From positions 1 through 64,000 of IMG/VR virus record IMGVR_UViG_3300024344_002032: 64,000 nt of DNA. One strand, given 5' to 3'. A program made the translations under genes and the position numbers. Each line of letters opens with the position of its first letter. Position 1 is the first letter of the stretch. Positions 43,584 to 53,097 of this stretch are shown here, piece by piece. The notes beneath the pieces are model-generated. The model ran no database searches, was not told where the DNA came from, and was given only the letters and a program-made list of their open reading frames with translations. Source of the DNA: a virus.

Positions 43584-44870
43584 CTAACCATTAAATGAAC
43601 TATACTCCATAGACTCTGGATTTAATTTGTTTAACCAATGATACAAATCTTCAAACCTTGCTTCTAAATCTTTATTTCTAGCCAACAACTTTCCACTTTC
43701 TTTTTCATATAAGTTTACATGACTTTTTGATGGATAAGACTGAACATATTCTCTAAACCTTTTATGTATTATCTCTACACCATAGAAATCAGGATTCATA
43801 TAAATAGGTGTGCCAGGATAAGGTGTGAATAATAAACAAATCCACTTATCAGGTTTTAAATCTAATACAAACTTCTTTGTTGCTTCTATTGATTCTTTTG
43901 TTTCACCAGGTAAACCTGTAATAATATAAACCTTAGCTTTCATTCCCCACTTCTGTATAACTTGAACTGCATCTTTGTGCATATTATTAGTTGCTTTACC
44001 AGCTTTATTAATAAGTTTTAGTATGTCGTCATCTGCTGATTCGAATCCTATACCAACTTCTCTACAACCTGCATGATATAATAACTCACAATACTCATCA
44101 TTTAATAATACTGAACTAATGGAACATCTAAATCTGATATCCAATTCGTGTAACATTGGTGCTAATCTTTCGAACCTTTTTTTATCTATGATTATATTAT
44201 CGTCTAAAAATCTAAAATGTTTTACACCATACTTATCAATCATAAGTTTTATTTCTTCTACGATATTCTCAGCACTTCTAAATCTTGTTTTTTGTTGTAG
44301 GTTAGCACAAAAAGCACAAGCGAAAGGGCAACCTCTACTTGACATAAGTGTTGCACCAATCACATTACTTTCATAGTTGTATCCACCCCACAAATCTGCA
44401 CTAGCTGCTCTATGGTCAGGTAATAAATGTCTAGCTGGATGTGGTATTGTATCTAAATCAACAACTCTATCACCTCTATGAACACCTGTAGGTTTATCTG
44501 TACATATTTTAGTTATGATTGCTTCTGCTTCATCTTGAACTACACAATCGAAATGATCGACACAATCATCTGGTAACCAAGTTGCGTGAGGACCACCAAT
44601 AATAGTATATGCTTTATCACCATATTTCTTTTTGATATTACTAGCCACTTCTTTCATGTCATCTATTTGTGGTGTAACTGCAGTTAAACAATAGATATCA
44701 CCTGGTGGTGGATTATCATATGTATTGAAGTCTTCTCTTAAATCCCACAACTCACATTCAAAACCATCTCTTTCTAAGACAGCCGCAATGTATAATGGAC
44801 CCAAAGGTGCGTATGCAAATTGTTTTGCATCCATTTTAGCATCGGGATTTACTATAATTACCTTTTCCAT
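43584..44870 (-). CDS. B12-binding-domain radical SAM enzyme
   Basis: A 428-residue protein, start ATG at 44870 with GGAG seven bases before and overlapping the amidinotransferase stop (TAATG). Residues 1-135 form a B12-binding-like Rossmann domain (APLGPLYIAAVLERDG, IIGGPHATWLP). SSRGCPFACAFC near 188 is the CxxxCxxC cluster motif, and GIGFESADDDILK and VYIITGLPGETKESI are typical of the class. Reaction unknown; methyl transfer or carbon-skeleton change on a sugar or lipid is typical. Confidence 0.88.
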   Translation of the reverse strand: MEKVIIVNPDAKMDAKQFAYAPLGPLYIAAVLERDGFECELWDLREDFNTYDNPPPGDIYCLTAVTPQIDDMKEVASNIKKKYGDKAYTIIGGPHATWLPDDCVDHFDCVVQDEAEAIITKICTDKPTGVHRGDRVVDLDTIPHPARHLLPDHRAASADLWGGYNYESNVIGATLMSSRGCPFACAFCANLQQKTRFRSAENIVEEIKLMIDKYGVKHFRFLDDNIIIDKKRFERLAPMLHELDIRFRCSISSVLLNDEYCELLYHAGCREVGIGFESADDDILKLINKAGKATNNMHKDAVQVIQKWGMKAKVYIITGLPGETKESIEATKKFVLDLKPDKWICLLFTPYPGTPIYMNPDFYGVEIIHKRFREYVQSYPSKSHVNLYEKESGKLLARNKDLEARFEDLYHWLNKLNPESMEYSSFNG

Positions 44871-45889
44871 TAATTTTCTCTCCAAACATCAGCAGTTACA
44901 CAATGAAATGAACCACCAAGCGTTCTTGAATGTCTTATTTGTAAAGGAACACTATCAATTTTATGTTTTTGCAATAATTTTCGTAATTTTACTTGACTTT
45001 TATCCAAAATAACTGTATTTTCATCAATTGACAACAAATTTAACCCAATCCAAGTCGATGCGTGATTAAAATCACCATAATATCCGATATCTTCACAAGG
45101 TGGACACCAAATCTTATCCCAACTCTTCAAAACTTCTGGCATATTGTCTTCATTTACTCTTTCTGGGTTCAATAAACACAATCCCTCTCTCAAAAGAGCT
45201 ATAGTTGAATCAATATGAACATAAGAATACATATTTTCAAGAACATGAACCTTATATTCATCACCTAAAAAGTTTTGTAACCATTTTGCACCAAGTTTAT
45301 TACCTGTGTTCGATAATAAATATAAGATATCATCGTTACATCTTAAAATATTTGCTGCATCAAAGATTGGTTCTGCATTTGTAAGTGTTAACTCATCTAA
45401 GTTATATCTCTGATAGTTATCATCAGTTAATCTTGGTTTTGGTGCTGATACCCATCTTGCACCATCTTTCATATAGTCAATAAACTGATCTCTGAATCCA
45501 AATGTTTCAAAATAACGAGACCTTAAAGTCATTGGTGATTCTATAATTGTATCACCGATTACTGTAACACTATCTCTTGGACAAAATGTATAATATCCGT
45601 CTGACATCCAATCTGGTGTTTGAAATATTTTTGTATTTTCCATAGGTTTCATTCTACGAACTTTAATGTTGAAAAAAGTTTTTAGAGATTGAGAAAGAAT
45701 ATCCAAATCTTCTTTTGTTTCTTCTATAACTTGTTCGGGATAATATCCTACATACACATCGTCAATATTATTCATATGTGCATAATTAATACAATGTAAA
45801 TCTTTACTTTTAATTGGATTGTTTGCATACTCTGCAGTTCCAACAAAGACTTCTCTTAATCTATCCCATTCGTTATTAACTCTAACCAT
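44870..45889 (-). CDS. Amidinotransferase (AGAT/StrB/SxtG-like)
   Basis: A 339-residue protein of the arginine amidinotransferase family. The catalytic triad is visible: Asp in EPIFDAANIL near 177, His in YVHIDSTIALLREG near 224, and Cys330 in LGGSFHCVTADV. These match the glycine amidinotransferase motifs EP-x-FDAAD, HIDxT and GGNFHCxT. The enzyme moves an amidino group from arginine to an amine acceptor. With sugar aminotransferases near by, an amino sugar acceptor, as in inosamine amidinotransferases, is a reasonable inference. Overlaps both neighbours by one to a few bases. Confidence 0.88.
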   Translation of the reverse strand: MVRVNNEWDRLREVFVGTAEYANNPIKSKDLHCINYAHMNNIDDVYVGYYPEQVIEETKEDLDILSQSLKTFFNIKVRRMKPMENTKIFQTPDWMSDGYYTFCPRDSVTVIGDTIIESPMTLRSRYFETFGFRDQFIDYMKDGARWVSAPKPRLTDDNYQRYNLDELTLTNAEPIFDAANILRCNDDILYLLSNTGNKLGAKWLQNFLGDEYKVHVLENMYSYVHIDSTIALLREGLCLLNPERVNEDNMPEVLKSWDKIWCPPCEDIGYYGDFNHASTWIGLNLLSIDENTVILDKSQVKLRKLLQKHKIDSVPLQIRHSRTLGGSFHCVTADVWREN

Positions 45890-47034
45890 TAGAAAAATCC
45901 TTTTTCATGTCCAGTCTTCAATTCATTTTCTGAATACTTGTAATGACCATCACTTATTCTAGCTGCATATTTATTGTAATCATAATATCTACATTGACTA
46001 CTACATTTTTTCCAACTAAGAAAGTTTTTCATCTTGTCCAACAAATCATCTCTCTGTAAAAAATCAAGTCCATTTTCTATCCAATCATCAATAACATAAT
46101 CTTGATTTCCTAAATGTTCACAACACCACAAAACATTACCATTAGAATTTACAACCACATAAAATAAAGGTGCAAAGCATTGTTTTACGTGATGTGTCCA
46201 ATCTATATCAGACCAAGAATAATTCTCTATATTAGAACTTGGTTCATTAATTAATTTTGAATGTCGTTGTTTACCAAACGTTCCTTTGTAACTTATACCT
46301 TTTTCTTCACAATAATTTCTAACTTCAACTTCTACCTCTTCCCAAGTATACCCATCAGGTGGTTCTAATGTTCTTTTACCAGCTCTTTCCATTGTTGCAG
46401 TTCTATCACTAAAATAAACAATTCTTTGAAAATATTCATCAAAACCCATTTCAACTGCTAAATCAACATTAGCTTTTAAATCAGAAATTTCTTTGTTGTA
46501 ATCATTAATCAAAACTTTATAAGTAAAAAAAGTACCATAACTTTGAAACTGATTCATTTTTTCGGATATACTTTTTTTAACCTTTTCTAAGTTACCTTTT
46601 CTTATAATAAAATATTTTTCTGGATCTGCAGTATCAATATCTATACCTACCCAACTTGGTTTATAATCTTCTGTAAAATTTAGATGTCTAAATCTTGCTC
46701 CATTAGTTATTAATCCTACCTTATATCCTTTTCTTAAAACATGATTTATAATTTTATCAGCATCTTTATGATCTAATGGTTCTCCACCTCCTGAAAAGGT
46801 AACATCATTAATACCATCGGGTAAATTATCTATAAAATTTATCCAATCCTCAGTAGTTGCTTTATCAGGATTATGTTCTCTAAATATTTCCGAATTACAA
46901 TAATAGCAAGCTTGATGACAAGTATTAGTTATTTGCAATTCAATACTTAATGGTACTGGTGTTTTACCATGATTTATAATATCATTTAATCTTTCGAAAT
47001 GATATTGTGCTTTGTTGACTAATCCCTCACTCAC
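45889..47034 (-). CDS. Radical SAM enzyme with SPASM-like C-terminus
   Basis: A 381-residue protein starting with GTG at 47034 (AAGGA upstream, GTGA overlap with the previous stop). TNTCHQACYYC near 35 is the CxxxCxxC motif and TFSGGGEPLDH the SAM-binding GGE-type motif. C-terminal Cys residues (QCFAPLFYVVV, VLWCCEHLGN, WKKCSSQCRYY) fit a SPASM/twitch domain with auxiliary clusters. Such enzymes often act on peptides, sugars or cofactors; the substrate cannot be read from sequence. Confidence 0.87.
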   Translation of the reverse strand: MSEGLVNKAQYHFERLNDIINHGKTPVPLSIELQITNTCHQACYYCNSEIFREHNPDKATTEDWINFIDNLPDGINDVTFSGGGEPLDHKDADKIINHVLRKGYKVGLITNGARFRHLNFTEDYKPSWVGIDIDTADPEKYFIIRKGNLEKVKKSISEKMNQFQSYGTFFTYKVLINDYNKEISDLKANVDLAVEMGFDEYFQRIVYFSDRTATMERAGKRTLEPPDGYTWEEVEVEVRNYCEEKGISYKGTFGKQRHSKLINEPSSNIENYSWSDIDWTHHVKQCFAPLFYVVVNSNGNVLWCCEHLGNQDYVIDDWIENGLDFLQRDDLLDKMKNFLSWKKCSSQCRYYDYNKYAARISDGHYKYSENELKTGHEKGFF

Positions 47035-47882
47035 AATAATTTCCTTATATCATCAATTAAAAAATCTACTACATCAGAATGAATTTGTTTACCATCATGA
47101 CCATTATCTCTTGCTTTATCATTAGATTTGTTATGTATAATTTTTAAACTATCTTTTTCTATAAATCCAAAAGGTTTATTACCACTTTCAAAATCACCAG
47201 ACCAAGTCCAATGATAAACGGGAACATCTAAAGCTTTCCATAAAGTATCTACAGAATAGAAATTAAAAAAAGTATCTTTATAAACTTCTCCATATTCTTT
47301 TAACCATCTAGTTTTATACCAACGACTATCTTTATTTGAAATATCACTATTCACTTTAAAATTAATAAAATTTAATTGAGAGTGAAAGGATTTTTTAAAT
47401 GTAGGTAGTCGTAGAGTATGTGCAAAGCTTCTTCTAAAAGCTTGTGGCCATTGATAAATTACTAATTTTGGTTTATGTTTAATTAAGTTTTTAACATACA
47501 ATATAGTATTGTTATAACAAATATCACTACCACTACCATGTTTTGCTAAATTAAAAACATCAATACCAAGTTCTTTACATAACTTCTCACACCATATATC
47601 CTTTTGATATAATCCAACACCCTCTGTATAACTACAACCAAATACTAAAGCAAAGTCTTTATCTAAATCATTTATGTTTTTAGTTCTATATCCCCATTCA
47701 TTAAAATTATATACTAAGTCTTCACTATTTTCATATTCCCAACCAGGTTTATTATTTTTATTATACTCTGCTTCAGAATCAGTACTCCAAAATTTTAATG
47801 TTTGTGATTGAACCTCATCATCAATTAATATAGGATAATCTTTGAACTTCCTCTGCTTCAATTTTAATAATCTCAGCTTCAC
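47031..47882 (-). CDS. SGNH/GDSL-like hydrolase or acyltransferase
   Basis: A 283-residue protein with start GTG at 47882 and AAAGG seven bases upstream. LVFGCSYTEGVG near 70 fits SGNH block I (G-x-S nucleophile region), LAKHGSGSDICYNN near 107 fits block III with a conserved Asn position, and the C-terminal KQIHSDV could supply the His. The related gene at 62999-63886 has the same order of motifs. Likely modifies or removes an acyl group on the glycan; substrate unknown. Confidence 0.6.
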   Translation of the reverse strand: MKLRLLKLKQRKFKDYPILIDDEVQSQTLKFWSTDSEAEYNKNNKPGWEYENSEDLVYNFNEWGYRTKNINDLDKDFALVFGCSYTEGVGLYQKDIWCEKLCKELGIDVFNLAKHGSGSDICYNNTILYVKNLIKHKPKLVIYQWPQAFRRSFAHTLRLPTFKKSFHSQLNFINFKVNSDISNKDSRWYKTRWLKEYGEVYKDTFFNFYSVDTLWKALDVPVYHWTWSGDFESGNKPFGFIEKDSLKIIHNKSNDKARDNGHDGKQIHSDVVDFLIDDIRKLL

Positions 47883-48598
47883 TTGAAAACCTTTCTTTTA
47901 GATATATCATAATAATTTTCCCAACTATAAACATCTTCATTTACTTCTGGTACTGAATCTATTAGTAATATTCCTCTAGCAGCATCTTCAGGTATCATAT
48001 TCATATGCCAACCTATAATAGCAAATTCATCATCTCCATAATGTACATTCATATTACGACCATCATGACTTGCAAGTTTTAACCATTCATATTCTTTTTT
48101 ATCATCGGTTAGTATCATACCACCTGCACCAATCGGAATTCTTTTTTTAACTTGAAAAGATACTACTTGTAAAGCACCATCACCAACATACATATCTTTT
48201 GTCCATCTTGTAGCACCATCTACAAGATTAAATGGTTCTAAATCATAAATACCTTTCCATTTTATATCTTCAAACTTAACTTCAAAACCTGCATTTATAA
48301 CAGTCATTGGAACTGAAATATAAGTTCTTGATGGAACTGTAATTGTAGTTGGAAAATCTTTTTGATTTCCATACATAGCTTGATAATACTTTAAACATAA
48401 AAATATTCCACTACTTGAACTATTTACAGCAACACCATATTTACTACCTGCAAACTTTGCTACCTTTTTTTCAAAAATATCAATGATATCAATTGGGTCT
48501 GAAAAATCATATCCAGCTTCTTTTAATTCAGTAAGTTCTGAACGTTCTTTTTTTCCTAATTTTCCATAAGGCCAAGGTAAGTATTTTACATCATCCAT
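47879..48598 (-). CDS. DegT/DnrJ/StrS-type sugar aminotransferase, C-terminally short
   Basis: A 239-residue protein of the DegT/DnrJ/EryC1/StrS family. AVNSSSSGIFLCL near 58 binds the cofactor phosphate, VDGATRW near 127 holds the Asp for the pyridine nitrogen, and VVSFQVKKRIPIGAGG near 146 holds the PLP Lys. DHDGRNMN and NMIPEDAARGILL are also typical. Family members are usually near 370 residues; the C-terminal domain after the RxxxAxxY helix is absent. The stop overlaps the next start by four bases, so the short form is part of a normal operon arrangement. May be inactive or work as part of a complex. Confidence 0.8.
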   Translation of the reverse strand: MDDVKYLPWPYGKLGKKERSELTELKEAGYDFSDPIDIIDIFEKKVAKFAGSKYGVAVNSSSSGIFLCLKYYQAMYGNQKDFPTTITVPSRTYISVPMTVINAGFEVKFEDIKWKGIYDLEPFNLVDGATRWTKDMYVGDGALQVVSFQVKKRIPIGAGGMILTDDKKEYEWLKLASHDGRNMNVHYGDDEFAIIGWHMNMIPEDAARGILLIDSVPEVNEDVYSWENYYDISKRKVFK

Positions 48599-49727
48599 TT
48601 TTTTCTACCATGTTTATATAATCATCTCTATCTGATTTTTTAAATTTATTTTCTGGATATATTCCTGGTATTTTATTATAATCTTGTGCAAAAGTACTCC
48701 ATGTTGATTGTCCAAATTTAATTAAAAATGAACAATGAGCTAAAGAAAACAAATCCACTATATTTTTGAAAACATATCTATGAAATCCAGATGGTGCTTC
48801 CAAACTTTTATTGCGTCTCATTTCTCTCCTAATTACAGGTGAAGAATTAACAATACTATCATAATCAACAATATCATATTTATCATAAAATATTTGTAAA
48901 TTACTTTTAGGAATATCTGTACTAATATAAAACTTTTGATTTGGGTTTATTTTTAACATCTCATCCATCACATACATATAAGTACTATTATTAATAGCAG
49001 TATAACCAATTGAATCTCCTGTATACTTACATATAAAATTTCCATTCTCATCAACCCAACCCTTTAATTCTTCCACACGTTCCTCTAATGTTTGTGATTT
49101 ATTTTTTCCAGCTACATTTATATCTATTGTATCTAATAGTTCTTTATGATCAAGTTTCCAATCTATTGGTTCACCATTTCTAAAATTTTTATCATCATCT
49201 TCATCTCTATGAACTCCAGTAGGCCATCTTCGTATATGTATTCCTACAACATTTTTTGTATTTTGTTTTATATATTTATCGACAACTTTATTTTCAATAG
49301 TTATTAATTGGAAAGGTCTACTTATTAATTCAGGAGTATCACCTACAAATTCACTAAATTCATCTATAAAATTAAATCCAAAATCTGCATACCAATCTTT
49401 ATTTATATCTAACCTATAATCTTTGGTTTTTGACATTTTACCCATTAATTTTTTCGTAATTGGATCGTGTCCATAATAAAATTTTGCTGCTATAACATTA
49501 TATCTTTTATCTCTTAAATCATCTGTTTTAACAATAGATGTGTGTGGAATATTCAAATATTGTAATTCTGGCCAAAAAGCTTGTTCAACTAATATATTAA
49601 ATTTAAAATTATTAACTTTATTTATACCATAAGCTATTTCCCAATGCATAAGTCTATTACACAATCCTGTATCTTCTGGTAACATAGACCCACCCCAGGG
49701 TTCTTTCCATCTTAAATTATTCATCAA
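48591..49727 (-). CDS. Fucosyltransferase-like glycosyltransferase (GT11/GT23-like)
   Basis: A 378-residue protein. VGIHIRRWP near 166 resembles the H-x-R-x-G-D nucleotide-sugar motif of GT11, GT23 and protein O-fucosyltransferases. FYISTDIPKSNL near 273 and VDLFSLAHCSFLIKFGQSTWSTFA near 340 match their second and third conserved regions (D-x-x-x-L-x-x-C, S-T-x-S). The N-terminus (LCNRLMHWEIAYGI) fits the G-x-GN-R/L-type start of these enzymes. Donor is probably a GDP-sugar, as the neighbours are GDP-fucose-synthase-like SDRs. Overlaps neighbours by 8-11 bases. Confidence 0.7.
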   Translation of the reverse strand: MMNNLRWKEPWGGSMLPEDTGLCNRLMHWEIAYGINKVNNFKFNILVEQAFWPELQYLNIPHTSIVKTDDLRDKRYNVIAAKFYYGHDPITKKLMGKMSKTKDYRLDINKDWYADFGFNFIDEFSEFVGDTPELISRPFQLITIENKVVDKYIKQNTKNVVGIHIRRWPTGVHRDEDDDKNFRNGEPIDWKLDHKELLDTIDINVAGKNKSQTLEERVEELKGWVDENGNFICKYTGDSIGYTAINNSTYMYVMDEMLKINPNQKFYISTDIPKSNLQIFYDKYDIVDYDSIVNSSPVIRREMRRNKSLEAPSGFHRYVFKNIVDLFSLAHCSFLIKFGQSTWSTFAQDYNKIPGIYPENKFKKSDRDDYINMVEKNG

Positions 49728-50361
49728 TTCTTTTTTTCCATGTTTCAGGTAATTCTCTATCTTGTTCTAAAGAAAAGCCTGTCAATACATATCTTTCTGC
49801 TAAAGCCCATGTATTTGTTGGTGTTACCCAATGTCCTATTCTAGCACCATGATTTGTTAACACTAATCTATTTGGATTTGGTAATATTGTGCTTATATTA
49901 TTGTTTTTTGTAAAATGCAATAACCCACCCCAATCATATTTCCATTGTGTATCATTGACATAAAATATGTATCCACACAAACCCATATAATCATCATAAT
50001 GTAATCTGATAAAATCTTTACCATCGTTTTGATATTTATTTGCTTGATGCATAAATCTATCAACTTTGTTTTCTGTAAGTTTAAGCATACGTGGTTTTAT
50101 ATAATCTTCGAAAACTTGTTCAAATATTTCATGTTTTAATATAGACTTACTATCCCACATATGAGCTAAATAATCTTCATTTTCTGATGGGAAGTTTTTA
50201 TCATTTTCTGTTTTCCAAATTTCATATCTTCCTTGTCTGATTTGTGTAACCTCTTCATAATCTTTTGCATATCTACAGACATCATTTATTTTATTGTACA
50301 TATGCTCAGGTAATAAATCATCAATTATTACATAACCATTTTTTTCATAATCAGAGAACAT
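49717..50361 (-). CDS. 2OG-Fe(II) oxygenase (prolyl-4-hydroxylase-like)
   Basis: A 214-residue protein with the double-stranded beta-helix layout. RLHYDDYMG near 119 gives H-x-D iron ligands, WGGLLHF a core strand, IGHWVTP near 175 the distal His, and ERYVLTGF near 190 the Arg for 2-oxoglutarate. It is one of three non-identical enzymes of this type in the cluster. Substrate may be a sugar, lipid or peptide. Confidence 0.82.
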   Translation of the reverse strand: MFSDYEKNGYVIIDDLLPEHMYNKINDVCRYAKDYEEVTQIRQGRYEIWKTENDKNFPSENEDYLAHMWDSKSILKHEIFEQVFEDYIKPRMLKLTENKVDRFMHQANKYQNDGKDFIRLHYDDYMGLCGYIFYVNDTQWKYDWGGLLHFTKNNNISTILPNPNRLVLTNHGARIGHWVTPTNTWALAERYVLTGFSLEQDRELPETWKKRIDE

Positions 50362-51259
50362 GATTTTCCTTATACCATTTGATTGTCTTTTCTAATCCCT
50401 CTTTCAATGTGTATTTACATTTCCAACCTAACTCATTCATTATCTTTGTAGAATCAATTTTACGTACTGGTATCATTGGTTTCATACCACCTACGTATTC
50501 TATTGGTGCATCATAGTTTTCAATTTCCATACACATTGATAATACTTCATTTACAGAATGGGCTGTATTACTTCCAATGTTCCATATAGAATAATCATCT
50601 ACTTTTTTGACAATAAGTTCTAAAGCAGTAACCACATCATCTATATGAATCAAATCTCTTATTTCAGAACCATCTCCCCAAACTTTAATTGGATTATGTT
50701 TATCTACTACTTTTCTAATTGTAGCAGGTGTTACATGACATTTATCAAAATCCCATTTATCTCCAGGTCCAAATATATTCGCAGGTCTAACAACTATACA
50801 CTGCATAGTTTTATCTAAACGATTAGAATACATATCACATAATACTTCTGCATATCTTTTCATCCAACCAACAGGAAAATATGCAGGATATGGTTCATCA
50901 AAAATATAGTCAGTTTCTTTTACTGATCTCTCATTTGATGGTGGATAAATTGTAGAACTACTGATAAAAATAAACTTCTTCACACCACTATGATAAGAAG
51001 CATCCATTACATTAGCATTCATAGCGACATTTGGTGTAACGTGAACTAATGGTGATTTCTCTGTATCAAAAGCGTTTGATGTATTTGCTGCACAATGAAT
51101 GACAGTATCATAACCCTCAATAATACTTTTACATTTACTTAATGATGTTAAATCTGCATCCTTTGAACCAATACCATCAACATCCATTCCTTTTTCTTTT
51201 AAGTGTATATATAAATTTGAACCAATCAAACCTGTATATCCTGTTATTAATATTCTCAT
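50351..51259 (-). CDS. SDR sugar epimerase/reductase, GDP-fucose-synthase-like
   Basis: A 302-residue extended SDR. MRILITGYTGLIGSNLYIHL is the NAD(P)-binding G-x-x-G-x-x-G loop; FISSSTIYPPS supplies the catalytic Ser/Thr; RPANIFGPGD and DLIHIDDVV are substrate-loop motifs of GDP-fucose synthase-like enzymes. The usual Tyr of Y-x-x-x-K appears as Val in PVGWMKRYAE, although the Lys is kept. The gene at 60987 shows a similar loss, so this may be a natural subgroup. Overlaps neighbours by 4-11 bases. Confidence 0.82.
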   Translation of the reverse strand: MRILITGYTGLIGSNLYIHLKEKGMDVDGIGSKDADLTSLSKCKSIIEGYDTVIHCAANTSNAFDTEKSPLVHVTPNVAMNANVMDASYHSGVKKFIFISSSTIYPPSNERSVKETDYIFDEPYPAYFPVGWMKRYAEVLCDMYSNRLDKTMQCIVVRPANIFGPGDKWDFDKCHVTPATIRKVVDKHNPIKVWGDGSEIRDLIHIDDVVTALELIVKKVDDYSIWNIGSNTAHSVNEVLSMCMEIENYDAPIEYVGGMKPMIPVRKIDSTKIMNELGWKCKYTLKEGLEKTIKWYKENHVL

Positions 51260-52221
51260 AATGCTGCCCCATATGTTAAAGGAAATCCATTTCTAAAATG
51301 ACTTGTATCATTATTTATTATTATTTGATAAGCCATTATTAATTCTTTTATACCATCATCTAAATTATATTTAGGTAGCCAACCTGTGCTTTCTACTTTT
51401 TCATTACTTACAATGTAATCTCTTTTGTCAGGATCCTCATAATAATCAGAATAAGTAATAGCAAAATCTGAAATATATTTTTTAATCAACTCAGCTAATT
51501 GTTGTTTGTTAATATTTGCATCCGATAATCCTACATTGAATATCTCACCTCTATGTATATCACGAAGAACAACCATCCATTCAAATACTGAAGCTACATC
51601 TCTGATATGAATATAGTTACGAACTGCTTTTCTTTCAAAGATAGTAATATATTTATCCGTCAATGCTTTATAAACAAATTCATTAACTAATAAATCTAAT
51701 CTCATTCTTGGTGATACACCAAACACCGTAGCAAATCTAAAGATAATTGCATTACCATTTTGTAATAATATATCTTCTGCATTACATTTGGTTATTCCAT
51801 AATGACTAATTGGTTGTAATTTTTGGTTTTCCTTACATATACCACTTGAACGAGTTCCATAACCACTATTTGTATTTGGAAAAATAATAGTTTGTTCTTT
51901 AGATGTATTAGTTATTAAATCATATATCTGATTATAATTTACCTCTTCTGCTAATTGTTTATCTTTTTCACAAGCAGGAAAACCAACTATCGCAGCCAAT
52001 GGTATTATCACATCTGCTTTCTGTACATACTCATTTAATTTTTTATAATCTCTAACATCACCGTATACAAATTTAAAATTAGATTTATAGCATAAATCAC
52101 TCAATGTTAATTGATTATACATTAAGTTATCATATACAGTTACATCATATCCCTTATTTACTAAAAGAGGTGTAATAACTGATCCTAAATATCCTGCTCC
52201 ACCTGTAATTAATATATTCAT
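51256..52221 (-). CDS. NAD-dependent sugar epimerase/dehydratase (SDR)
   Basis: A 321-residue extended SDR with an intact active site. MNILITGGAGYLGSVITPLL binds the cofactor, PNTNSGYGTR supplies the Ser/Thr, and SHYGITKCNAE near 140 is Y-x-x-x-K. RNYIHIRDVASVF and EIFNVGLSDANINKQQ are usual C-terminal motifs. Substrate is a nucleotide sugar, exact identity unknown. Adjacent to another SDR and to the aminotransferase-like gene. Confidence 0.85.
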   Translation of the reverse strand: MNILITGGAGYLGSVITPLLVNKGYDVTVYDNLMYNQLTLSDLCYKSNFKFVYGDVRDYKKLNEYVQKADVIIPLAAIVGFPACEKDKQLAEEVNYNQIYDLITNTSKEQTIIFPNTNSGYGTRSSGICKENQKLQPISHYGITKCNAEDILLQNGNAIIFRFATVFGVSPRMRLDLLVNEFVYKALTDKYITIFERKAVRNYIHIRDVASVFEWMVVLRDIHRGEIFNVGLSDANINKQQLAELIKKYISDFAITYSDYYEDPDKRDYIVSNEKVESTGWLPKYNLDDGIKELIMAYQIIINNDTSHFRNGFPLTYGAAL

Positions 52222-53097
52222 CTAATGTATGTAATCTCCTATATGTTTTGAAATACATAATCTATTTACTTCTGTACCTCTATTTAATTCTTTATGTTCG
52301 TCTCCACCAAAAGCAAACCCAACACAATCACTTTGTTCTAAATTGTGTTCTTTACAAAATTTTTTAGATTCATTTCCCCATGTTTTCCAAGCATAATCTG
52401 GTTCAAACTCTTCTAATAATTTAATACCAATATATGCTGATAAATGATTGAATTGTTTCCATTCATTCATAATGTGTATATTATCATCATGATATTTTCG
52501 TGAATATCTCACACCAGCTCTTAATTTATTAGCATCATGAAAACCTTTACTCAAACTAAAGGTAATATCTTCAATACAACTATATTTTGAAAAATCAAAA
52601 TCAATATTTTTTGCAATTAAATACCAAGCACAATCAATTAATACAGGAGCTCCTACTTCTTCACACTTGTCTAATACTTCTTTCATTCTTGGATGTTCTT
52701 TACAATAATCAGAAAATGGTAAACTTATAATAACTGCGTCATTAAAAGAAATACCTGCATCATCAATATAATCCCAATCATGATATTTCTTCCAATTAGC
52801 TTTATGATAAAAGAACTCACCTTTAAAACATTTAAATCTTCTTTTGTTGTGTCTCATCCAAAATGAATCAAATGCTTGACTTGTTCCATTAATATAAGCC
52901 TTATATTTAAAATCCTCTAAACCACTCAATTTATTATACTTAGATGCCTTTATATATTTATCAAATACATTACAAAATCCTTGTGATATTGTCTTAGCTT
53001 GGAAAAATAATACATTACCATAATCATCTTTCTCTGTATTTATTTTTTTTAAAATAGTATTCCAAAAATGACTAACATCTTTATCTGGAACAGCTTT
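52222..53097 (-). CDS. PLP-dependent aminotransferase-like protein, out of frame with the upstream ParB-like gene
   Basis: The frame is open from 53097 down to the stop at 52222 (291 residues) but has no ATG near its N-terminus; the first alternative start is TTG at 52929 without a ribosome site. Coding-like sequence clearly begins at KAVPDKDVSHFWNTIL. Fold-type I PLP features are INGTSQAFDSFW (phosphate region), PVLIDCAWYL (Asp for pyridine N), FSLSKGFHDANKLRAGVRY (PLP Lys and the R-x-G strand). If one A is removed from the A5 run at 53095-53099, this frame joins the ParB-like gene as one 461-residue protein. Confidence 0.6.
   Translation of the reverse strand, partial: KAVPDKDVSHFWNTILKKINTEKDDYGNVLFFQAKTISQGFCNVFDKYIKASKYNKLSGLEDFKYKAYINGTSQAFDSFWMRHNKRRFKCFKGEFFYHKANWKKYHDWDYIDDAGISFNDAVIISLPFSDYCKEHPRMKEVLDKCEEVGAPVLIDCAWYLIAKNIDFDFSKYSCIEDITFSLSKGFHDANKLRAGVRYSRKYHDDNIHIMNEWKQFNHLSAYIGIKLLEEFEPDYAWKTWGNESKKFCKEHNLEQSDCVGFAFGGDEHKELNRGTEVNRLCISKHIGDYIH

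Noticed and set aside
42088-45889. Saxitoxin-type biosynthesis
   Set aside because: Only two enzyme families coincide; no polyketide-like SxtA or Rieske oxygenases are present in the window.
47800-47882. Frameshift correction that would extend the DegT protein by about 28 residues
   Set aside because: The next gene has an AAAGG site before GTG at 47882 and coding-like sequence; the overlap TGA/GTG is normal for this cluster.
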